DNA of 64,000 nt from Christensenella sp. (GCA_022784465.1 JALFUR010000004.1:290372-354371), one strand, 5' to 3'; positions 1-9,553 are shown, counted from the first letter of the stretch. Numbers and translations are program-made. Notes: generated by a model from the sequence alone, not told the origin.

Positions 1-1
1 A

Positions 2-64
2 AATATATCTAATAGCGAAGTATTTTATAAATTAATTGATGATATGCTAAATAGAAAATATTAG
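2..64 (+). CDS. C-terminal end of a polyprenyl (geranyl/farnesyl) diphosphate synthase, 5' cut by window
   Basis: The frame starting at base 2 stays open to a TAG at 62-64 and ends in IDDMLNRKY, which resembles the last residues of IspA-type trans-prenyltransferases. The position directly upstream of a small membrane gene and dxs matches the ispA-dxs order common in Clostridia. Only about 20 residues are visible, so the call rests on context and the terminal motif. Confidence 0.5.
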   Translation, partial: NISNSEVFYKLIDDMLNRKY

Positions 65-95
65 TATAAATAAATAAGTTTTTTCATATATACTA

Positions 96-674
96 ATGAT
101 GAAAAGACCTATATTAAAAAATTTATGGGCTATAAAAATTACAATAATTACTTTTGTTTTAGCTATATTATTTAGTTTTTTATCTCAAATAGCCACATCT
201 TCTTCACAATTATTTGTACCTTACATGGTACTTATTTTTATGATCTTTATTTCTATAATTACAGATGCTATTGCAGTGTCTGTAACAAGCTGTGATGTAG
301 ATAGATTATTTTTTTTAACAAAAGGGAAAAATTTTGAATATGAAATCATTTTAAAAATGGTTTGTAATGCAGATAAAGTCAACAATATTTGTGCTGATGT
401 TATAGGAGATATGTGCGGGATTTTATCGGGTGCATGTGGCGCTACAATCGTTGCAAAGGCAGATAATTTAAGTTATAATTATATAAATGCAATTTGCGTT
501 TCATCTTTAATTGTTGCTATAACAGTTGGAGGAAAGGCGTATATGAAAGATATTGCAATACATTCATCTGAAGAATATTTAATATCTTGCATAAAATTGC
601 TAAAAATATTTATAAGGAAAAAAGATGGCAATTATAGAAAAAATAAATTCTCCAAAAGATTTAAAAAATCTTAG
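96..674 (+). CDS. Small integral membrane protein, CorB/DUF21-like, between ispA and dxs
   Basis: A 192-residue protein with two hydrophobic segments near residues 11-30 and 41-62, then a polar stretch containing NADKVNNICADVIGDMCG, a Gly/Ala-rich part and another hydrophobic segment near 131-147. It resembles the short clostridial membrane proteins related to the DUF21 part of CorB/CNNM Mg/Co transporters that often sit between ispA and dxs. There are no CBS domains, so ion transport is unproven. The reading frame overlaps the dxs start by 50 bases, which implies translational coupling. The start at 96 is the first of two adjacent ATGs and no clear Shine-Dalgarno precedes it. Confidence 0.7.
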   Translation: MMKRPILKNLWAIKITIITFVLAILFSFLSQIATSSSQLFVPYMVLIFMIFISIITDAIAVSVTSCDVDRLFFLTKGKNFEYEIILKMVCNADKVNNICADVIGDMCGILSGACGATIVAKADNLSYNYINAICVSSLIVAITVGGKAYMKDIAIHSSEEYLISCIKLLKIFIRKKDGNYRKNKFSKRFKKS

Positions 675-2316
675 CATAGATCAATTAAATCAATTAGCAG
701 AAGAAATTAGATTAATTATTACTAACACCGTTTTTACAAACGGTGGTCATTTGTCTTCTAATTTGGGAGTTGTTGAACTTACAATTGCTATTGAATATGT
801 ATTTGATTTGCCAAAAGATAAGTTAATATTTGATGTAGGGCATCAATGTTATACTCATAAATTATTAACTGGAAGATATAAAAATTTTTCAACTTTAAGA
901 CAAAAAAATGGTATTGCTGGTTTTCCAAGAATGGATGAATCTGAATACGATGTAAATACTACAGGCCATGCTTCTACTTCTTTGTCTATTGCTTGTGGCT
1001 TAGCTAGAGCCAATGTTCCTGGACAAATAATATCTTTAATTGGAGATGGCTCTTTAACCGGTGGACTTTCTTATGAAGCTTTAAATGATTTAACATCATT
1101 TAATAAAAAACAAATTATTATTGTTAACGACAACGATATGTCCATTTCAAAAACTGTAGGATATATGTCAAGATACTTAAATGGTTTACATGGTTCAAAT
1201 CAAGCTTTTGAAGAATTTGGATTAGATTATTTAGGTAACATTAATGGACATAATATAGAAGAACTTATCAATGTTCTTACTTATGCTAAAAATTGTAAAA
1301 AATCCATTGTTCTACATGTAAAAACCATTAAGGGAAAAGGATTAACAGAAGCAGAACTTGATCCATCAGGTTATCATGGATATTCTCCAAAACACTGGGA
1401 AAAACCTTCATTTTCAAAAATAATGGGAGCAAAACTTACAAAAATGGCAGCAAAAGATAAAGATATTTTTGCTATTACTGCTGCTATGGAAGAAGGAACA
1501 GGATTAGAAATTTTTAAGTCTCAATTTAAAAACAGATTTATTGACGTTGGAATTTGTGAAGCTCATGCTGCTACTATGGCTTCTGGACTTGCAATTGGTG
1601 GTAAAAAACCATATTTTGCAGTCTATTCAACATTTATGCAAAGAGCATTTGATTCAATTCTACATGACGTATGCTTGTCTAATTTAAATGTTACTTTCTG
1701 TATAGATAGAGCAGGTGTTGTTTCATCAGATGGAGAAACACATCAAGGAATTTATGATGTTTCATTTTTACGTTTAATGCCTAATATGGTTATTGCTTGT
1801 CCAAAAGATTCAATTGAACTAGAACAAATGATGGACTTTTCTTTAGATTATTTTGGACCTTTATCTATTAGATATCCTAAAGGAAATATTAGATTAGAGC
1901 ATTCTATTCATACACCAATAGAACTTGGAAAATGGGAAAAATTAACTAATAATAACAGCGATATTGTTGTCCTTGCAACTGGAGCTGTTTGCGTTTCCGT
2001 TGCTTGCAATGCAAATATAGCTTTGAGCAAAGAAGGTAAAAAAATAGATGTTATAAATGCTCGTTTTATTAAGCCGTTAGATGAAGAACTATTAATGGAT
2101 ATAAAAGATAAAACTATTATCACAATTGAAGATAATGTTATATCTGGTTCTTTTGGCAGCGCAGTTGCCGAATATTATGTTAAGAATAATATTAAAGCAA
2201 ATTTACATATTCTTGGCATTGATGACAAGATTTTAAAAACAGCTTCGCAAGAAGAACTATTAGCTGATAATGGAATTAATTGTGAGCATTTAATTAATTA
2301 TATAAATCAATTATGA
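625..2316 (+). CDS. dxs: 1-deoxy-D-xylulose-5-phosphate synthase
   Basis: Dxs condenses pyruvate and glyceraldehyde-3-phosphate, using thiamine diphosphate, to give DXP, the first step of the MEP isoprenoid pathway in the cytosol. Visible marks are the N-terminal GGHLSSNLGVVELT, the ThDP motif GDGSLTGG followed by NDND, the pyrimidine-domain CEAHAATMASGLA that supplies the catalytic Glu, and DRAGVVSSDGETHQG. At 563 residues it is shorter than the usual ~620, but no core motif is missing, so this is a compact form and not a truncation. An AAGGA-like Shine-Dalgarno lies at 615-619 inside the upstream gene. Its stop overlaps the tlyA start (ATGA). Confidence 0.96.
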   Translation: MAIIEKINSPKDLKNLSIDQLNQLAEEIRLIITNTVFTNGGHLSSNLGVVELTIAIEYVFDLPKDKLIFDVGHQCYTHKLLTGRYKNFSTLRQKNGIAGFPRMDESEYDVNTTGHASTSLSIACGLARANVPGQIISLIGDGSLTGGLSYEALNDLTSFNKKQIIIVNDNDMSISKTVGYMSRYLNGLHGSNQAFEEFGLDYLGNINGHNIEELINVLTYAKNCKKSIVLHVKTIKGKGLTEAELDPSGYHGYSPKHWEKPSFSKIMGAKLTKMAAKDKDIFAITAAMEEGTGLEIFKSQFKNRFIDVGICEAHAATMASGLAIGGKKPYFAVYSTFMQRAFDSILHDVCLSNLNVTFCIDRAGVVSSDGETHQGIYDVSFLRLMPNMVIACPKDSIELEQMMDFSLDYFGPLSIRYPKGNIRLEHSIHTPIELGKWEKLTNNNSDIVVLATGAVCVSVACNANIALSKEGKKIDVINARFIKPLDEELLMDIKDKTIITIEDNVISGSFGSAVAEYYVKNNIKANLHILGIDDKILKTASQEELLADNGINCEHLINYINQL

Positions 2317-3026
2317 GATTAGATCAATTTTTATCTCAAAGATATTCTTTTTCAAGAACTAAAGCTAAACAATTAGTTGAATCTGGCTATATTAAAGTAA
2401 ACGGCCAAATTGCTTCAAAAGTATCGTTAGATGTAGATGATAAAGATTCAATTGAAGTATTAAAAAATTTTCAATATGCCTCACTTGGTGGCGACAAATT
2501 GGCAAAAGCAATTATTGATTTTTCTTATAATTTAAATGGTAAAACATGTATAGATATTGGGGCATCTAATGGTGGCTTTACTGATTGTATGTTACAAAAT
2601 GGAGCAAAGAAAGTCTATGCATTAGATGTTGGAGATTGCGCGCTTCCAGATATATTAATTAATGATCCTAGAGTTATTGTTAAAGACAGGATTAATGCAA
2701 GAAATGTTACATATTCCGACATTGGAGAATATTGCGATTTTGCATCTATTGATGTTTCATTTATTTCTTTAAAATTAGTATTAGAGCCTGTTAAAAATAT
2801 ACTAAAAGATGACGGGGAAATAATAGCTTTAATTAAACCACAATTTGAAGCAGGGAAAAAGTATTTATCTAAAAATGGTATCGTAACATCACAAAAAGTT
2901 ATAGATAATATTATTGAAGATATTAAAAGTTTTGCTATTTCTATTGGATTAAAATATGTTAATATAACATGCGCTCCAATAAAGCCTAATAAAAATAAAG
3001 AATATTTAATATACTTGACTAAATAA
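2313..3026 (+). CDS. tlyA: TlyA-family rRNA 2'-O-methyltransferase (S4 + FtsJ-like domains)
   Basis: An N-terminal S4 RNA-binding domain (residues 1-60, MRLDQFLSQRYSFSRTKAKQ) is followed by a Rossmann methyltransferase domain with the SAM-binding motif DIGASNGGFTDC and downstream ASIDVSFISL and ALIKPQFEAG. Family members 2'-O-methylate rRNA (TlyA in mycobacteria); the Bacillus homologue is YqxC. At 237 residues it is somewhat shorter than typical (about 270). The ATG overlaps the dxs stop by 4 bases, so translation is coupled. Exact target nucleotides cannot be inferred here. Confidence 0.9.
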   Translation: MRLDQFLSQRYSFSRTKAKQLVESGYIKVNGQIASKVSLDVDDKDSIEVLKNFQYASLGGDKLAKAIIDFSYNLNGKTCIDIGASNGGFTDCMLQNGAKKVYALDVGDCALPDILINDPRVIVKDRINARNVTYSDIGEYCDFASIDVSFISLKLVLEPVKNILKDDGEIIALIKPQFEAGKKYLSKNGIVTSQKVIDNIIEDIKSFAISIGLKYVNITCAPIKPNKNKEYLIYLTK

Positions 3027-3048
3027 ATATACATTTAAATGTATAAAA

Positions 3049-3057
3049 TGATATAAT
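3049..3057 (+). promoter_or_regulatory. Extended -10 promoter (TG-A-TATAAT) for nadK
   Basis: TGATATAAT ends 6 bases before the nadK ATG at 3064, so the predicted transcription start falls on the start codon. No good -35 box lies 17 bases upstream, as expected for an extended -10 promoter. No Shine-Dalgarno is present. Confidence 0.5.
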
Positions 3058-3063
3058 GTAACC

Positions 3064-3897
3064 ATGGTAGTTGGAATTTATACGAATTTAAATAAAGATA
3101 TAGATGGTGTTGCTGCAAAGCAGTTAATCAACATATTAGTCAAAAAAAATGTTGATTATTATATTTGTTCAAATTCTATTGAATTAATTAAAGATTCAAA
3201 CAATATAGCTTTTGATAAACTTGTTGATTTATCTGATGTTATTTTTGCTTTTGGTGGTGATGGAACAATGCTTAAAGTTGTTTCATTATCTAACGAAAAT
3301 CAAAAACCAATAGTTGGCGTTAATTTAGGTAAAATTGGTTTTTTGACAGATGTTGCAGTAGATCAAATGGAAAAAGCAGTAGACTTGTTAATTAAAGGTA
3401 ATTACAAAATAGAAAAAAGACAATTATTAAAAGTAAAAACGAATCAATCTTCATATTATTCATTAAACGAAGCAGTTTTACAAACAGTAAGTGGAGAACA
3501 TATTTCTGTTGTTTCTATAAATATTGATGATTCATATGCTACAACGGTTAGAAGTGATGGGGTAATGGTTTCTACACCAACAGGATCTACAGCTTATTCT
3601 TTAGCTTGTAATGGTCCAATTTTATCTCCTAATGTTAAGGCATTTATTGTTAATTCAATATGCCCACATTCGCTTCATTCTGTACCAATGGTAATATCTG
3701 ATGAAAGTGAAGTAAGACTAAAGTCTTTATCTAAAAATATGAAGTTGGTTGTCGATGGCAAAATTAAAGAAATTTATCAAAATGATAATGAAGAAATTAT
3801 AATAACAAAAGCTAAGCATCAAGCGTTGTTTATAAGATTTGGTAATGAAAACTTTTATCAAAAACTTCTTCAAAAATTAAGTTATTGGGGTGATTAA
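3064..3897 (+). CDS. nadK: NAD kinase
   Basis: Phosphorylates NAD to NADP in the cytosol. The signature GGDGTML is at about residue 62, and the second family region SDGVMVSTPTGSTAYSLACNGP is present around residues 160-180. Length 277 fits bacterial NadK/PpnK. The gene lies 37 bases after tlyA with an extended -10 box immediately upstream and no Shine-Dalgarno, so it may be made both from the operon read-through and from a leaderless transcript. A GGGGTGAT near its 3' end acts as ribosome binding site for argR. Confidence 0.95.
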   Translation: MVVGIYTNLNKDIDGVAAKQLINILVKKNVDYYICSNSIELIKDSNNIAFDKLVDLSDVIFAFGGDGTMLKVVSLSNENQKPIVGVNLGKIGFLTDVAVDQMEKAVDLLIKGNYKIEKRQLLKVKTNQSSYYSLNEAVLQTVSGEHISVVSINIDDSYATTVRSDGVMVSTPTGSTAYSLACNGPILSPNVKAFIVNSICPHSLHSVPMVISDESEVRLKSLSKNMKLVVDGKIKEIYQNDNEEIIITKAKHQALFIRFGNENFYQKLLQKLSYWGD

Positions 3898-3899
3898 TA

Positions 3900-4343
3900 A
3901 TGAATAAAAGACAAAGTGCTATTTTAGATATTATTAATAAATATGAAGTAGAAAAACAAGAAGAATTAGTAGATTACTTAATTCAAGAAGGATATAACGC
4001 TACTCAAGCTACAGTTTCTAGAGACATTAAACAACTTCGTTTAGTAAAAATGCCTGGAGAAAAGAAAAAATATAAATATACACAAGTAAGATATACAACT
4101 GATGGTATTTCTTCAAAATTCGGTAGTTTATTTAAAGAAAGTGTTTTATCTATTCAAACTGCTGGAAATATCGTAGTAATAAAGACTGTAACAGGAAGCG
4201 CTAATTCGGCTGCTGCATTCTTTGATAAACAAGAATTTGATTCAATACTTGGATCAATTGCGGGTGATGATTGTATTATCGCTGTTGCTAAATCGCCAGA
4301 AGATGCAATTCAAGTTGCAAGAACACTAAAGAGCTTTTTCTAA
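3900..4343 (+). CDS. argR: Arginine repressor ArgR/AhrC
   Basis: A 147-residue two-domain protein. Residues 1-70 form the winged helix (QEELVDYLIQEGYNATQATVSRDIKQL), and residues 80-147 form the arginine-binding oligomerisation domain with GSANSAAAFFD and the hallmark GSIAGDDCI. It represses arginine biosynthesis and activates catabolism when arginine is bound. No arginine genes are nearby; the position between nadK and recN is conserved in Firmicutes. The Shine-Dalgarno GGGGTGAT lies inside the end of nadK. Confidence 0.96.
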   Translation: MNKRQSAILDIINKYEVEKQEELVDYLIQEGYNATQATVSRDIKQLRLVKMPGEKKKYKYTQVRYTTDGISSKFGSLFKESVLSIQTAGNIVVIKTVTGSANSAAAFFDKQEFDSILGSIAGDDCIIAVAKSPEDAIQVARTLKSFF

Positions 4344-4345
4344 TT

Positions 4346-6040
4346 ATGTTAAATTGTTTAGAAATTAAAAATATAGCTATTATTGATAATTTATCAGTTA
4401 ACTTTAATAAGGGACTTAATGTTTTAAGTGGTGAAACTGGAGCTGGTAAATCAATTATTATTGATTCGCTTAATTTTGCTTTAGGAAAAAGAGCAGATAA
4501 ATCCTTGATTAGATATGGAACTGATAGTGCATCAGTAACAGCTTTTTTTGATATTTCTAATTCTGAAAATGTACAAAAATTATTAGAAGAATTCGATATA
4601 GAACAAGAAGAAGAATTGATGATCAAAAGAACCATGAGTGTTGATGGAAAAAACTCATGTTTGATTAATGGTCAAAAAGTAACATTGTCTATGTTAAAAC
4701 AATTAACTTCATTGCTTGTAGATATATATGGTCAAAATGATACTACTATTTTGTTAAATCCATCATCACATTTAGACATTTTAGACGATTATGGCAGTAT
4801 AAAAATTGCTCCTCTAAAAGCAAATCAAGAAAAATTATATTTAGAGTATAAAGATTGTTTAAAAAAATTAAAAGAATATGGCTCTATTTCTGAGTTATCT
4901 AAAAATATTGATTTATATGAATATCAAATAAATGAAATAGAAGAAGCAAATATACAAGAAAACGAAGAAGAAGAATTAATTCAACTTAGACATAAAATGA
5001 ACAATTCTCAATCTATATTAAACAGTTTAGATTTGTCTTATAATGCTTTAAATGGTGAAGATGAAAATATTGTTACGCTATTAAATACAACTATTCATGA
5101 ATTGAATAAAGTAGCTCAATATGATAATCGCATAGATAACTTAATTGAAAGATTAGATTCTGCAAAAATTGAACTTAAAGATGTTTCTTCAACAATTTTA
5201 GATATTGCCGAAGAATGCGATTTTAATCCTGAAGAATACGATAGAATAGAAAAAAGAATTGCAAAAATCAGATTAATCAAGAAAAAATACGGTTCAACTC
5301 TAAGTGAAGTAGATGCTTATTTACAAGAAATAAAAGAAAAATATGATTTCTTAATTAACGGTGAAGATAAAGTTGAAGAGCTTGAAGAAAAAAAGAAAGA
5401 TTTATTTAATAAGCTTTATAAAAATTCTATAGATTTATCTAAGCAAAGAAAAACTATAGCAAAGGAATTATCTAAAAAAATTGAAACTGAATTAAATGAA
5501 CTTGGAATGAAAAATGCCAAGTTTGAAATATCTTTTAATCAGATTAATCCAATTGAAGATTATGATACTATTCCATCAAATGGTCTTGATGAAATAGAGT
5601 TTTTGTTTTCTGCAAATGCTGGTCAACCAGTTAGAGAATTATCTAAGATCATATCTGGTGGCGAATTGTCTAGATTTATGCTTGCATTAAAGAACACTAT
5701 TTCTAATTTGGATAAAATAGAAACTATGGTCTTTGATGAAATAGATACTGGTATATCTGGCACAATTGCTCAAGTTGTTGCTGAAAAACTATATACAATT
5801 TCTAAAGATAAACAGGTTTTAGCTATTACTCATTTGCCACAATTAGCCTCAATGGCAGATTATAATTATTTAATTGAAAAATCAACCTCTAATTCTACTA
5901 CTCATACTTCGCTAAAACTTTTACAAGGCGATGAGATAATTCAAGAATTAGCTCGATTAATTGGAGGCTTTAAAGATTCTAACCATGCAATTCCTCATGC
6001 TATTGAAATGAAGGAACATGCAAATAGTTTAAAAAAATAG
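4346..6040 (+). CDS. recN: DNA repair protein RecN (SMC-like ATPase)
   Basis: RecN acts early in double-strand break repair. The 564-residue protein has the Walker A GETGAGKSII at about residue 30, a long charged coiled-coil middle (about 150-390), then the ABC signature SGGELSRFMLAL and the Walker B region MVFDEIDTGISG near 460. The ATG is 2 bases after the argR stop with no separate Shine-Dalgarno, suggesting coupling. It stops with TAG, showing that amber is a normal stop codon in this genome. Confidence 0.96.
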   Translation: MLNCLEIKNIAIIDNLSVNFNKGLNVLSGETGAGKSIIIDSLNFALGKRADKSLIRYGTDSASVTAFFDISNSENVQKLLEEFDIEQEEELMIKRTMSVDGKNSCLINGQKVTLSMLKQLTSLLVDIYGQNDTTILLNPSSHLDILDDYGSIKIAPLKANQEKLYLEYKDCLKKLKEYGSISELSKNIDLYEYQINEIEEANIQENEEEELIQLRHKMNNSQSILNSLDLSYNALNGEDENIVTLLNTTIHELNKVAQYDNRIDNLIERLDSAKIELKDVSSTILDIAEECDFNPEEYDRIEKRIAKIRLIKKKYGSTLSEVDAYLQEIKEKYDFLINGEDKVEELEEKKKDLFNKLYKNSIDLSKQRKTIAKELSKKIETELNELGMKNAKFEISFNQINPIEDYDTIPSNGLDEIEFLFSANAGQPVRELSKIISGGELSRFMLALKNTISNLDKIETMVFDEIDTGISGTIAQVVAEKLYTISKDKQVLAITHLPQLASMADYNYLIEKSTSNSTTHTSLKLLQGDEIIQELARLIGGFKDSNHAIPHAIEMKEHANSLKK

Positions 6041-6073
6041 AATAATTTAATTTTTATTTCAAATAATACTTTT

Positions 6074-7081
6074 GTGGTTAGCAAAAGACATTCAATTCTA
6101 TATCAGATAATAATTATTTGTTTACTGACTATTTCAATTAGTTCATCATTTTTAATTGTAGTTAATGCTGATGAAATAGATTATGTATATTTAGGCGGTC
6201 AAGTAATTGGAATCGATATAAAATTAAACGGATTGAGCATTGTATCAAAAGTAAATATTATATCTAAAGAAGGATGTTTTTCACCTTTTAAAGATATTGA
6301 ATTATTTCAAGGAGATATTTTGTACTCTATAGATGATGTGATTATAGAAAATATATCTCAAATTGATGATATTATTCAAAATAAAGAGTTTGTAAATATC
6401 TGTATAAAAAGAAATAATAATTTGTATTCTTACTCAGTGACTCCAAAATATGATTTAATTTCAAGAAAAAACAAATTAGGTTTACTTTTAAAAGATCAAT
6501 TATCTGGAATTGGTACAATAACATATATAAATCCAAAAGACATGTCTTTTGCTGCCTTAGGACATCCTATTAAAGATTATAATGGAGAAAACATAATAGG
6601 GCGACATGGTGTTATATATTCAGCATTAGTTACAAGAGTTGTTAAATCAAGTAAAAATCATCCAGGAGAACTTATAGGATCATTTTCTCATTTAAATAAT
6701 CCAATTGGAACAATAACCGATTCAAATATGTTTGGTATATTCGGCAATCTTAATAATAATGAACAAAATTTAATTAAAATTGAAATGGGTAAAAAAGAAG
6801 ATATTAAAACGGGAAAAGCTCAGATTTATTCAACAGTAAGCGGAGAATATCCACAGTTGTATGATATTGAAATTTTAAATATAGATAATTCTAATTCTAA
6901 AGAAAAATGTATGTTTATTAAAATTGTTGATGAGAATCTTATTTCTAAAACTGGAGGTATAGTTCAAGGAATGAGTGGAAGCCCAATTATTCAAAACGGG
7001 AAACTGATTGGTGCAATAACACATGTTCTTGTTTCTGATTCAACAAAAGGATACGGAATTTTTATAGATTTAATGACCTAA
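6074..7081 (+). CDS. spoIVB: SpoIVB signalling serine peptidase (S55)
   Basis: SpoIVB is made in the forespore and cleaves SpoIVFA to switch on pro-sigma-K processing. Residues about 12-32 are a membrane anchor; residues about 55-115 form a PDZ domain; the peptidase domain has the catalytic His in FAALGHPIKD and the catalytic Ser in VQGMSGSPI. At 335 residues it is shorter than the Bacillus protein (426), mostly in the N-terminal part. The GTG at 6074 is the earliest in-frame start but has no clear Shine-Dalgarno, so the start is uncertain. In most clostridia spo0A follows; here purB does. Confidence 0.9.
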   Translation: MVSKRHSILYQIIIICLLTISISSSFLIVVNADEIDYVYLGGQVIGIDIKLNGLSIVSKVNIISKEGCFSPFKDIELFQGDILYSIDDVIIENISQIDDIIQNKEFVNICIKRNNNLYSYSVTPKYDLISRKNKLGLLLKDQLSGIGTITYINPKDMSFAALGHPIKDYNGENIIGRHGVIYSALVTRVVKSSKNHPGELIGSFSHLNNPIGTITDSNMFGIFGNLNNNEQNLIKIEMGKKEDIKTGKAQIYSTVSGEYPQLYDIEILNIDNSNSKEKCMFIKIVDENLISKTGGIVQGMSGSPIIQNGKLIGAITHVLVSDSTKGYGIFIDLMT

Positions 7082-7159
7082 TATATTGATTAAATCCATT
7101 AGGAAAATCTCATAAAATATATTATAATAATTTATATAATTATTTAGGAGATGTAAATT

Positions 7160-8590
7160 ATGTCATTAAATTATGTTGATCCATTAACAACCAGATACGC
7201 AACAAAGCCTATGCTTGAAACTTTTTCTGAAGAATATCGTATGATTTTATGGAGAAAACTTTGGGTAGCATTAGCTGAAAGTGAAAAAGAATTAGGTTTA
7301 AATATTACACAAGAACAAGTTGACGAATTAAAAAGTCATGTAAATGATATCAATTTTGATGTTGCTAAAGAGAGAGAAAAAATTGTTAGACATGATGTAA
7401 TGGCATATGTATATGCATATGGACAACAATGTCCAAAAGCTGCACCAATTATACATTTAGGTGCAACAAGCTGCTATGTAACAGATAATTCCGATGCAAT
7501 AATTTATCATAAAGCTCTAAATTTAGTTAGAAATAAATTATTAAACGTAATGGATAAATTATCAAAATTTGCTCTAGAATATGCTGGAATGCCACAACTT
7601 GGATATACACATCTTCAACCAGCTCAATTAGTTACAGTTGGAAAACGTGCAACTTTATGGCTACAAGATTTACAATTAGATTTAGAAAATTTAGATTTTG
7701 TTTTATCAAATACAAGATTAAGAGGAGTAAAGGGAACAACAGGAACTCAAGCAAGCTTTTTACAACTATTTGATGGAGATCACGATAAAGTTAAAAAATT
7801 AAACGAATTAGTAGTAAAGAAAATGGGATTTGATAAATCTTTTGCTGTTTCTGGACAAACTTATACAAGAAAATACGACTACAATATTTTATCTGTATTA
7901 TCTCAAATTGCTCAAAGTGCTTATAAATTTGCAAATGACGTTAGAATTCTTCAAAGTTTTAAAGAAATTGAAGAACCATTTGAAAAAACTCAAATTGGAT
8001 CATCTGCAATGGCATATAAGAGAAATCCAATGAGAAGTGAAAGAATTTGTTCTTTAGCTCGTTATGTAATGTCTTTACCAACAAATGCTGCAAATACAGC
8101 TGCAACTCAATGGATGGAAAGAACATTGGATGATTCTGCAAATAGAAGATTAGTTATGGCTCAATCATTTTTATCTATTGATGCAATACTTGAAATTTTC
8201 ATGAATGTCGTTGATGGTATTGTAGTTTACGATAAAATCATTGAAAAACATATTATGGCTGAACTACCATTTATGTCTACAGAAGTAATTCTAATGGAAT
8301 GTGTTAAAGCTGGTGGCAATCGTCAAGAATTACATGAAAGAATCCGTGTACATTCTATGGATGCTGCAATGCAAGTTAAAAAGTTTGGTAAAGATAATGA
8401 TTTAATTGAAAGAATAAAATCAGATCCTGCTTTTGCCGCTATTTCAGATAAAATTGATTCTATTTTAAATCCTGTTAATTTTATTGGTAGAGCAAAAGAG
8501 CAAACAATTGAATATGTAAATGAAGTTATTAAGCCTATATTAGATCAAAATAAAGACGTGTTGGGCGCAAAAGGTCAAGTAAACGTATAA
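7160..8590 (+). CDS. purB: Adenylosuccinate lyase
   Basis: PurB cleaves SAICAR and adenylosuccinate in purine synthesis. The fumarase/aspartase-superfamily signature SSAMAYKRNPMRSERI is at about residues 280-295, with the catalytic-loop Ser. HLGATSCYVTDNSD and GYTHLQPAQLVTVGKR are the other conserved regions. At 476 residues it belongs to the longer PurB subtype and not the ~430-residue Bacillus type. TAGGAG at 7146-7151 is the Shine-Dalgarno, and TTATAATAA at about 7120-7130 is a possible -10. It appears to be a single-gene unit ending at the hairpin at 8597. Confidence 0.96.
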   Translation: MSLNYVDPLTTRYATKPMLETFSEEYRMILWRKLWVALAESEKELGLNITQEQVDELKSHVNDINFDVAKEREKIVRHDVMAYVYAYGQQCPKAAPIIHLGATSCYVTDNSDAIIYHKALNLVRNKLLNVMDKLSKFALEYAGMPQLGYTHLQPAQLVTVGKRATLWLQDLQLDLENLDFVLSNTRLRGVKGTTGTQASFLQLFDGDHDKVKKLNELVVKKMGFDKSFAVSGQTYTRKYDYNILSVLSQIAQSAYKFANDVRILQSFKEIEEPFEKTQIGSSAMAYKRNPMRSERICSLARYVMSLPTNAANTAATQWMERTLDDSANRRLVMAQSFLSIDAILEIFMNVVDGIVVYDKIIEKHIMAELPFMSTEVILMECVKAGGNRQELHERIRVHSMDAAMQVKKFGKDNDLIERIKSDPAFAAISDKIDSILNPVNFIGRAKEQTIEYVNEVIKPILDQNKDVLGAKGQVNV

Positions 8591-8617
8591 AAAAATAAAT
8601 CCGATTAAATCGGATTT
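8588..8617 (-). terminator. Hairpin terminator between purB and tRNA-Trp
   Basis: AAATCCGAT and ATCGGATTT (8597-8605, 8609-8617) pair around a 3-base loop. On the - strand the stem is followed by ATTTTTTT, a proper U-tract for the tRNA-Trp transcript. It may also stop purB from the + side, where the U-tract is poor. Confidence 0.65.
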
Positions 8618-8622
8618 ATACT

Positions 8623-8697
8623 TGGCAGGGGAGACGCGACTCGAACACGCAACCGACGGTTTTGGAGACCGTAGCCCTACCATTGGGCCACTCCCCT
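8623..8697 (-). tRNA. tRNA-Trp (anticodon CCA)
   Basis: On the - strand a full cloverleaf can be drawn: acceptor AGGGGAG/CTCCCCT, D-arm around GGCCCAATGGTAGGGC, anticodon stem ACGGT/ACCGT with loop CTCCAAA (anticodon CCA), T-arm with GTTCGAGTC, discriminator G and an encoded CCA. It stands alone with its own consensus promoter and terminator. Confidence 0.96.
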
Positions 8698-8713
8698 ATA
8701 GGCAAGCATTGTT

Positions 8714-8742
8714 ATTATATAAGTAAGAATATTTTGTGTCAA
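8714..8742 (-). promoter_or_regulatory. Consensus sigma-A promoter for tRNA-Trp
   Basis: TTGACA (8742-8737) and TATAAT (8719-8714) are separated by exactly 17 bases on the - strand, a perfect match to the vegetative consensus, 17 bases ahead of the tRNA 5' end. It lies back to back with the proC ribosome binding site. Confidence 0.85.
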
Positions 8743-8764
8743 GAAAAAATGAAGAGGTTAAGAT

Positions 8765-9553
8765 ATGGAATATAGATATAAATTAGGGTTTATCGGCGCA
8801 GGAAATATGGCAAAAGCCATTGTAAATGGTATTGTTAATTCTTCGATATTATCAAAAAACGAAATCATTATGTCTAATACACATTCAAATGGTACATATA
8901 ATGATATAAAAATGGTTACAGATAATGATGAAGTATTACAAAACTCTGAATATATTATCCTTGCTATAAAACCTCAAATTTTCAAATCAATATCAAATAC
9001 CTTTAAAAATTCTAATGCAAAGTGTGTTATTTCTATTATGGCAGGCATAAATATAGATAAGATACAAAGTATCTTCACCAATGCAAAAATTGTAAGAGTA
9101 ATGCCAAATACTCCTTCATCAATAGGATATGGAATGTCATGTATTACAAATAATATTGATGATTCTAAAATTGTTGATTTTGTCGGCAAAGTATTTAATT
9201 CTATAGGCAAAATCTGCTATTTAAAAGAAGAACAATTTGATGCTGTGACATCAATCTCAGGAAGTGGACCAGCATACGCATATTATTTTATTAATTCAAT
9301 GATAAATGCTGGAATTGAAGGTGGATTATCAAAAGAAGATTCAACTCTATTAACATTACAAACAATTATTGGATCATGCAAAATGGTTGAAAATTCAGAT
9401 GAAGAAATCTTAGTTTTATTAGATAAAGTATGTTCTAAAGGTGGAACAACAATACAAGCTATTAACTCTTTTAGAGAAGATGATTTAGAAGGTAAAATTA
9501 AAGATGGAATCAAAAAATGTAGGCTAAGAAGCAAGGAATTGTCTAAAGAATGA
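8765..9553 (+). CDS. proC: Pyrroline-5-carboxylate reductase
   Basis: Catalyses the last step of proline synthesis, reducing P5C with NAD(P)H. The N-terminal dinucleotide motif GFIGAGNMAKAIVNGI and the C-terminal P5CR signature region (SGSGPAYAYYFI, then CSKGGTTIQAI near residues 222-232) are present. Length 262 is normal. A GAGGT Shine-Dalgarno at 8754-8758 supports the start. The stop overlaps rnhA by 4 bases. Confidence 0.95.
   Translation: MEYRYKLGFIGAGNMAKAIVNGIVNSSILSKNEIIMSNTHSNGTYNDIKMVTDNDEVLQNSEYIILAIKPQIFKSISNTFKNSNAKCVISIMAGINIDKIQSIFTNAKIVRVMPNTPSSIGYGMSCITNNIDDSKIVDFVGKVFNSIGKICYLKEEQFDAVTSISGSGPAYAYYFINSMINAGIEGGLSKEDSTLLTLQTIIGSCKMVENSDEEILVLLDKVCSKGGTTIQAINSFREDDLEGKIKDGIKKCRLRSKELSKE

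Noticed and set aside
61..95. Promoter in the gap before the first membrane gene
   Set aside because: The 31-base gap has no -10/-35 pair, and the gene is more likely read through from the upstream prenyltransferase gene.
625..2316. dxs as truncated or degenerate because it is only 563 residues
   Set aside because: All ThDP, metal and substrate motifs are present in order and both ends align with the family; the shortening is in loops.
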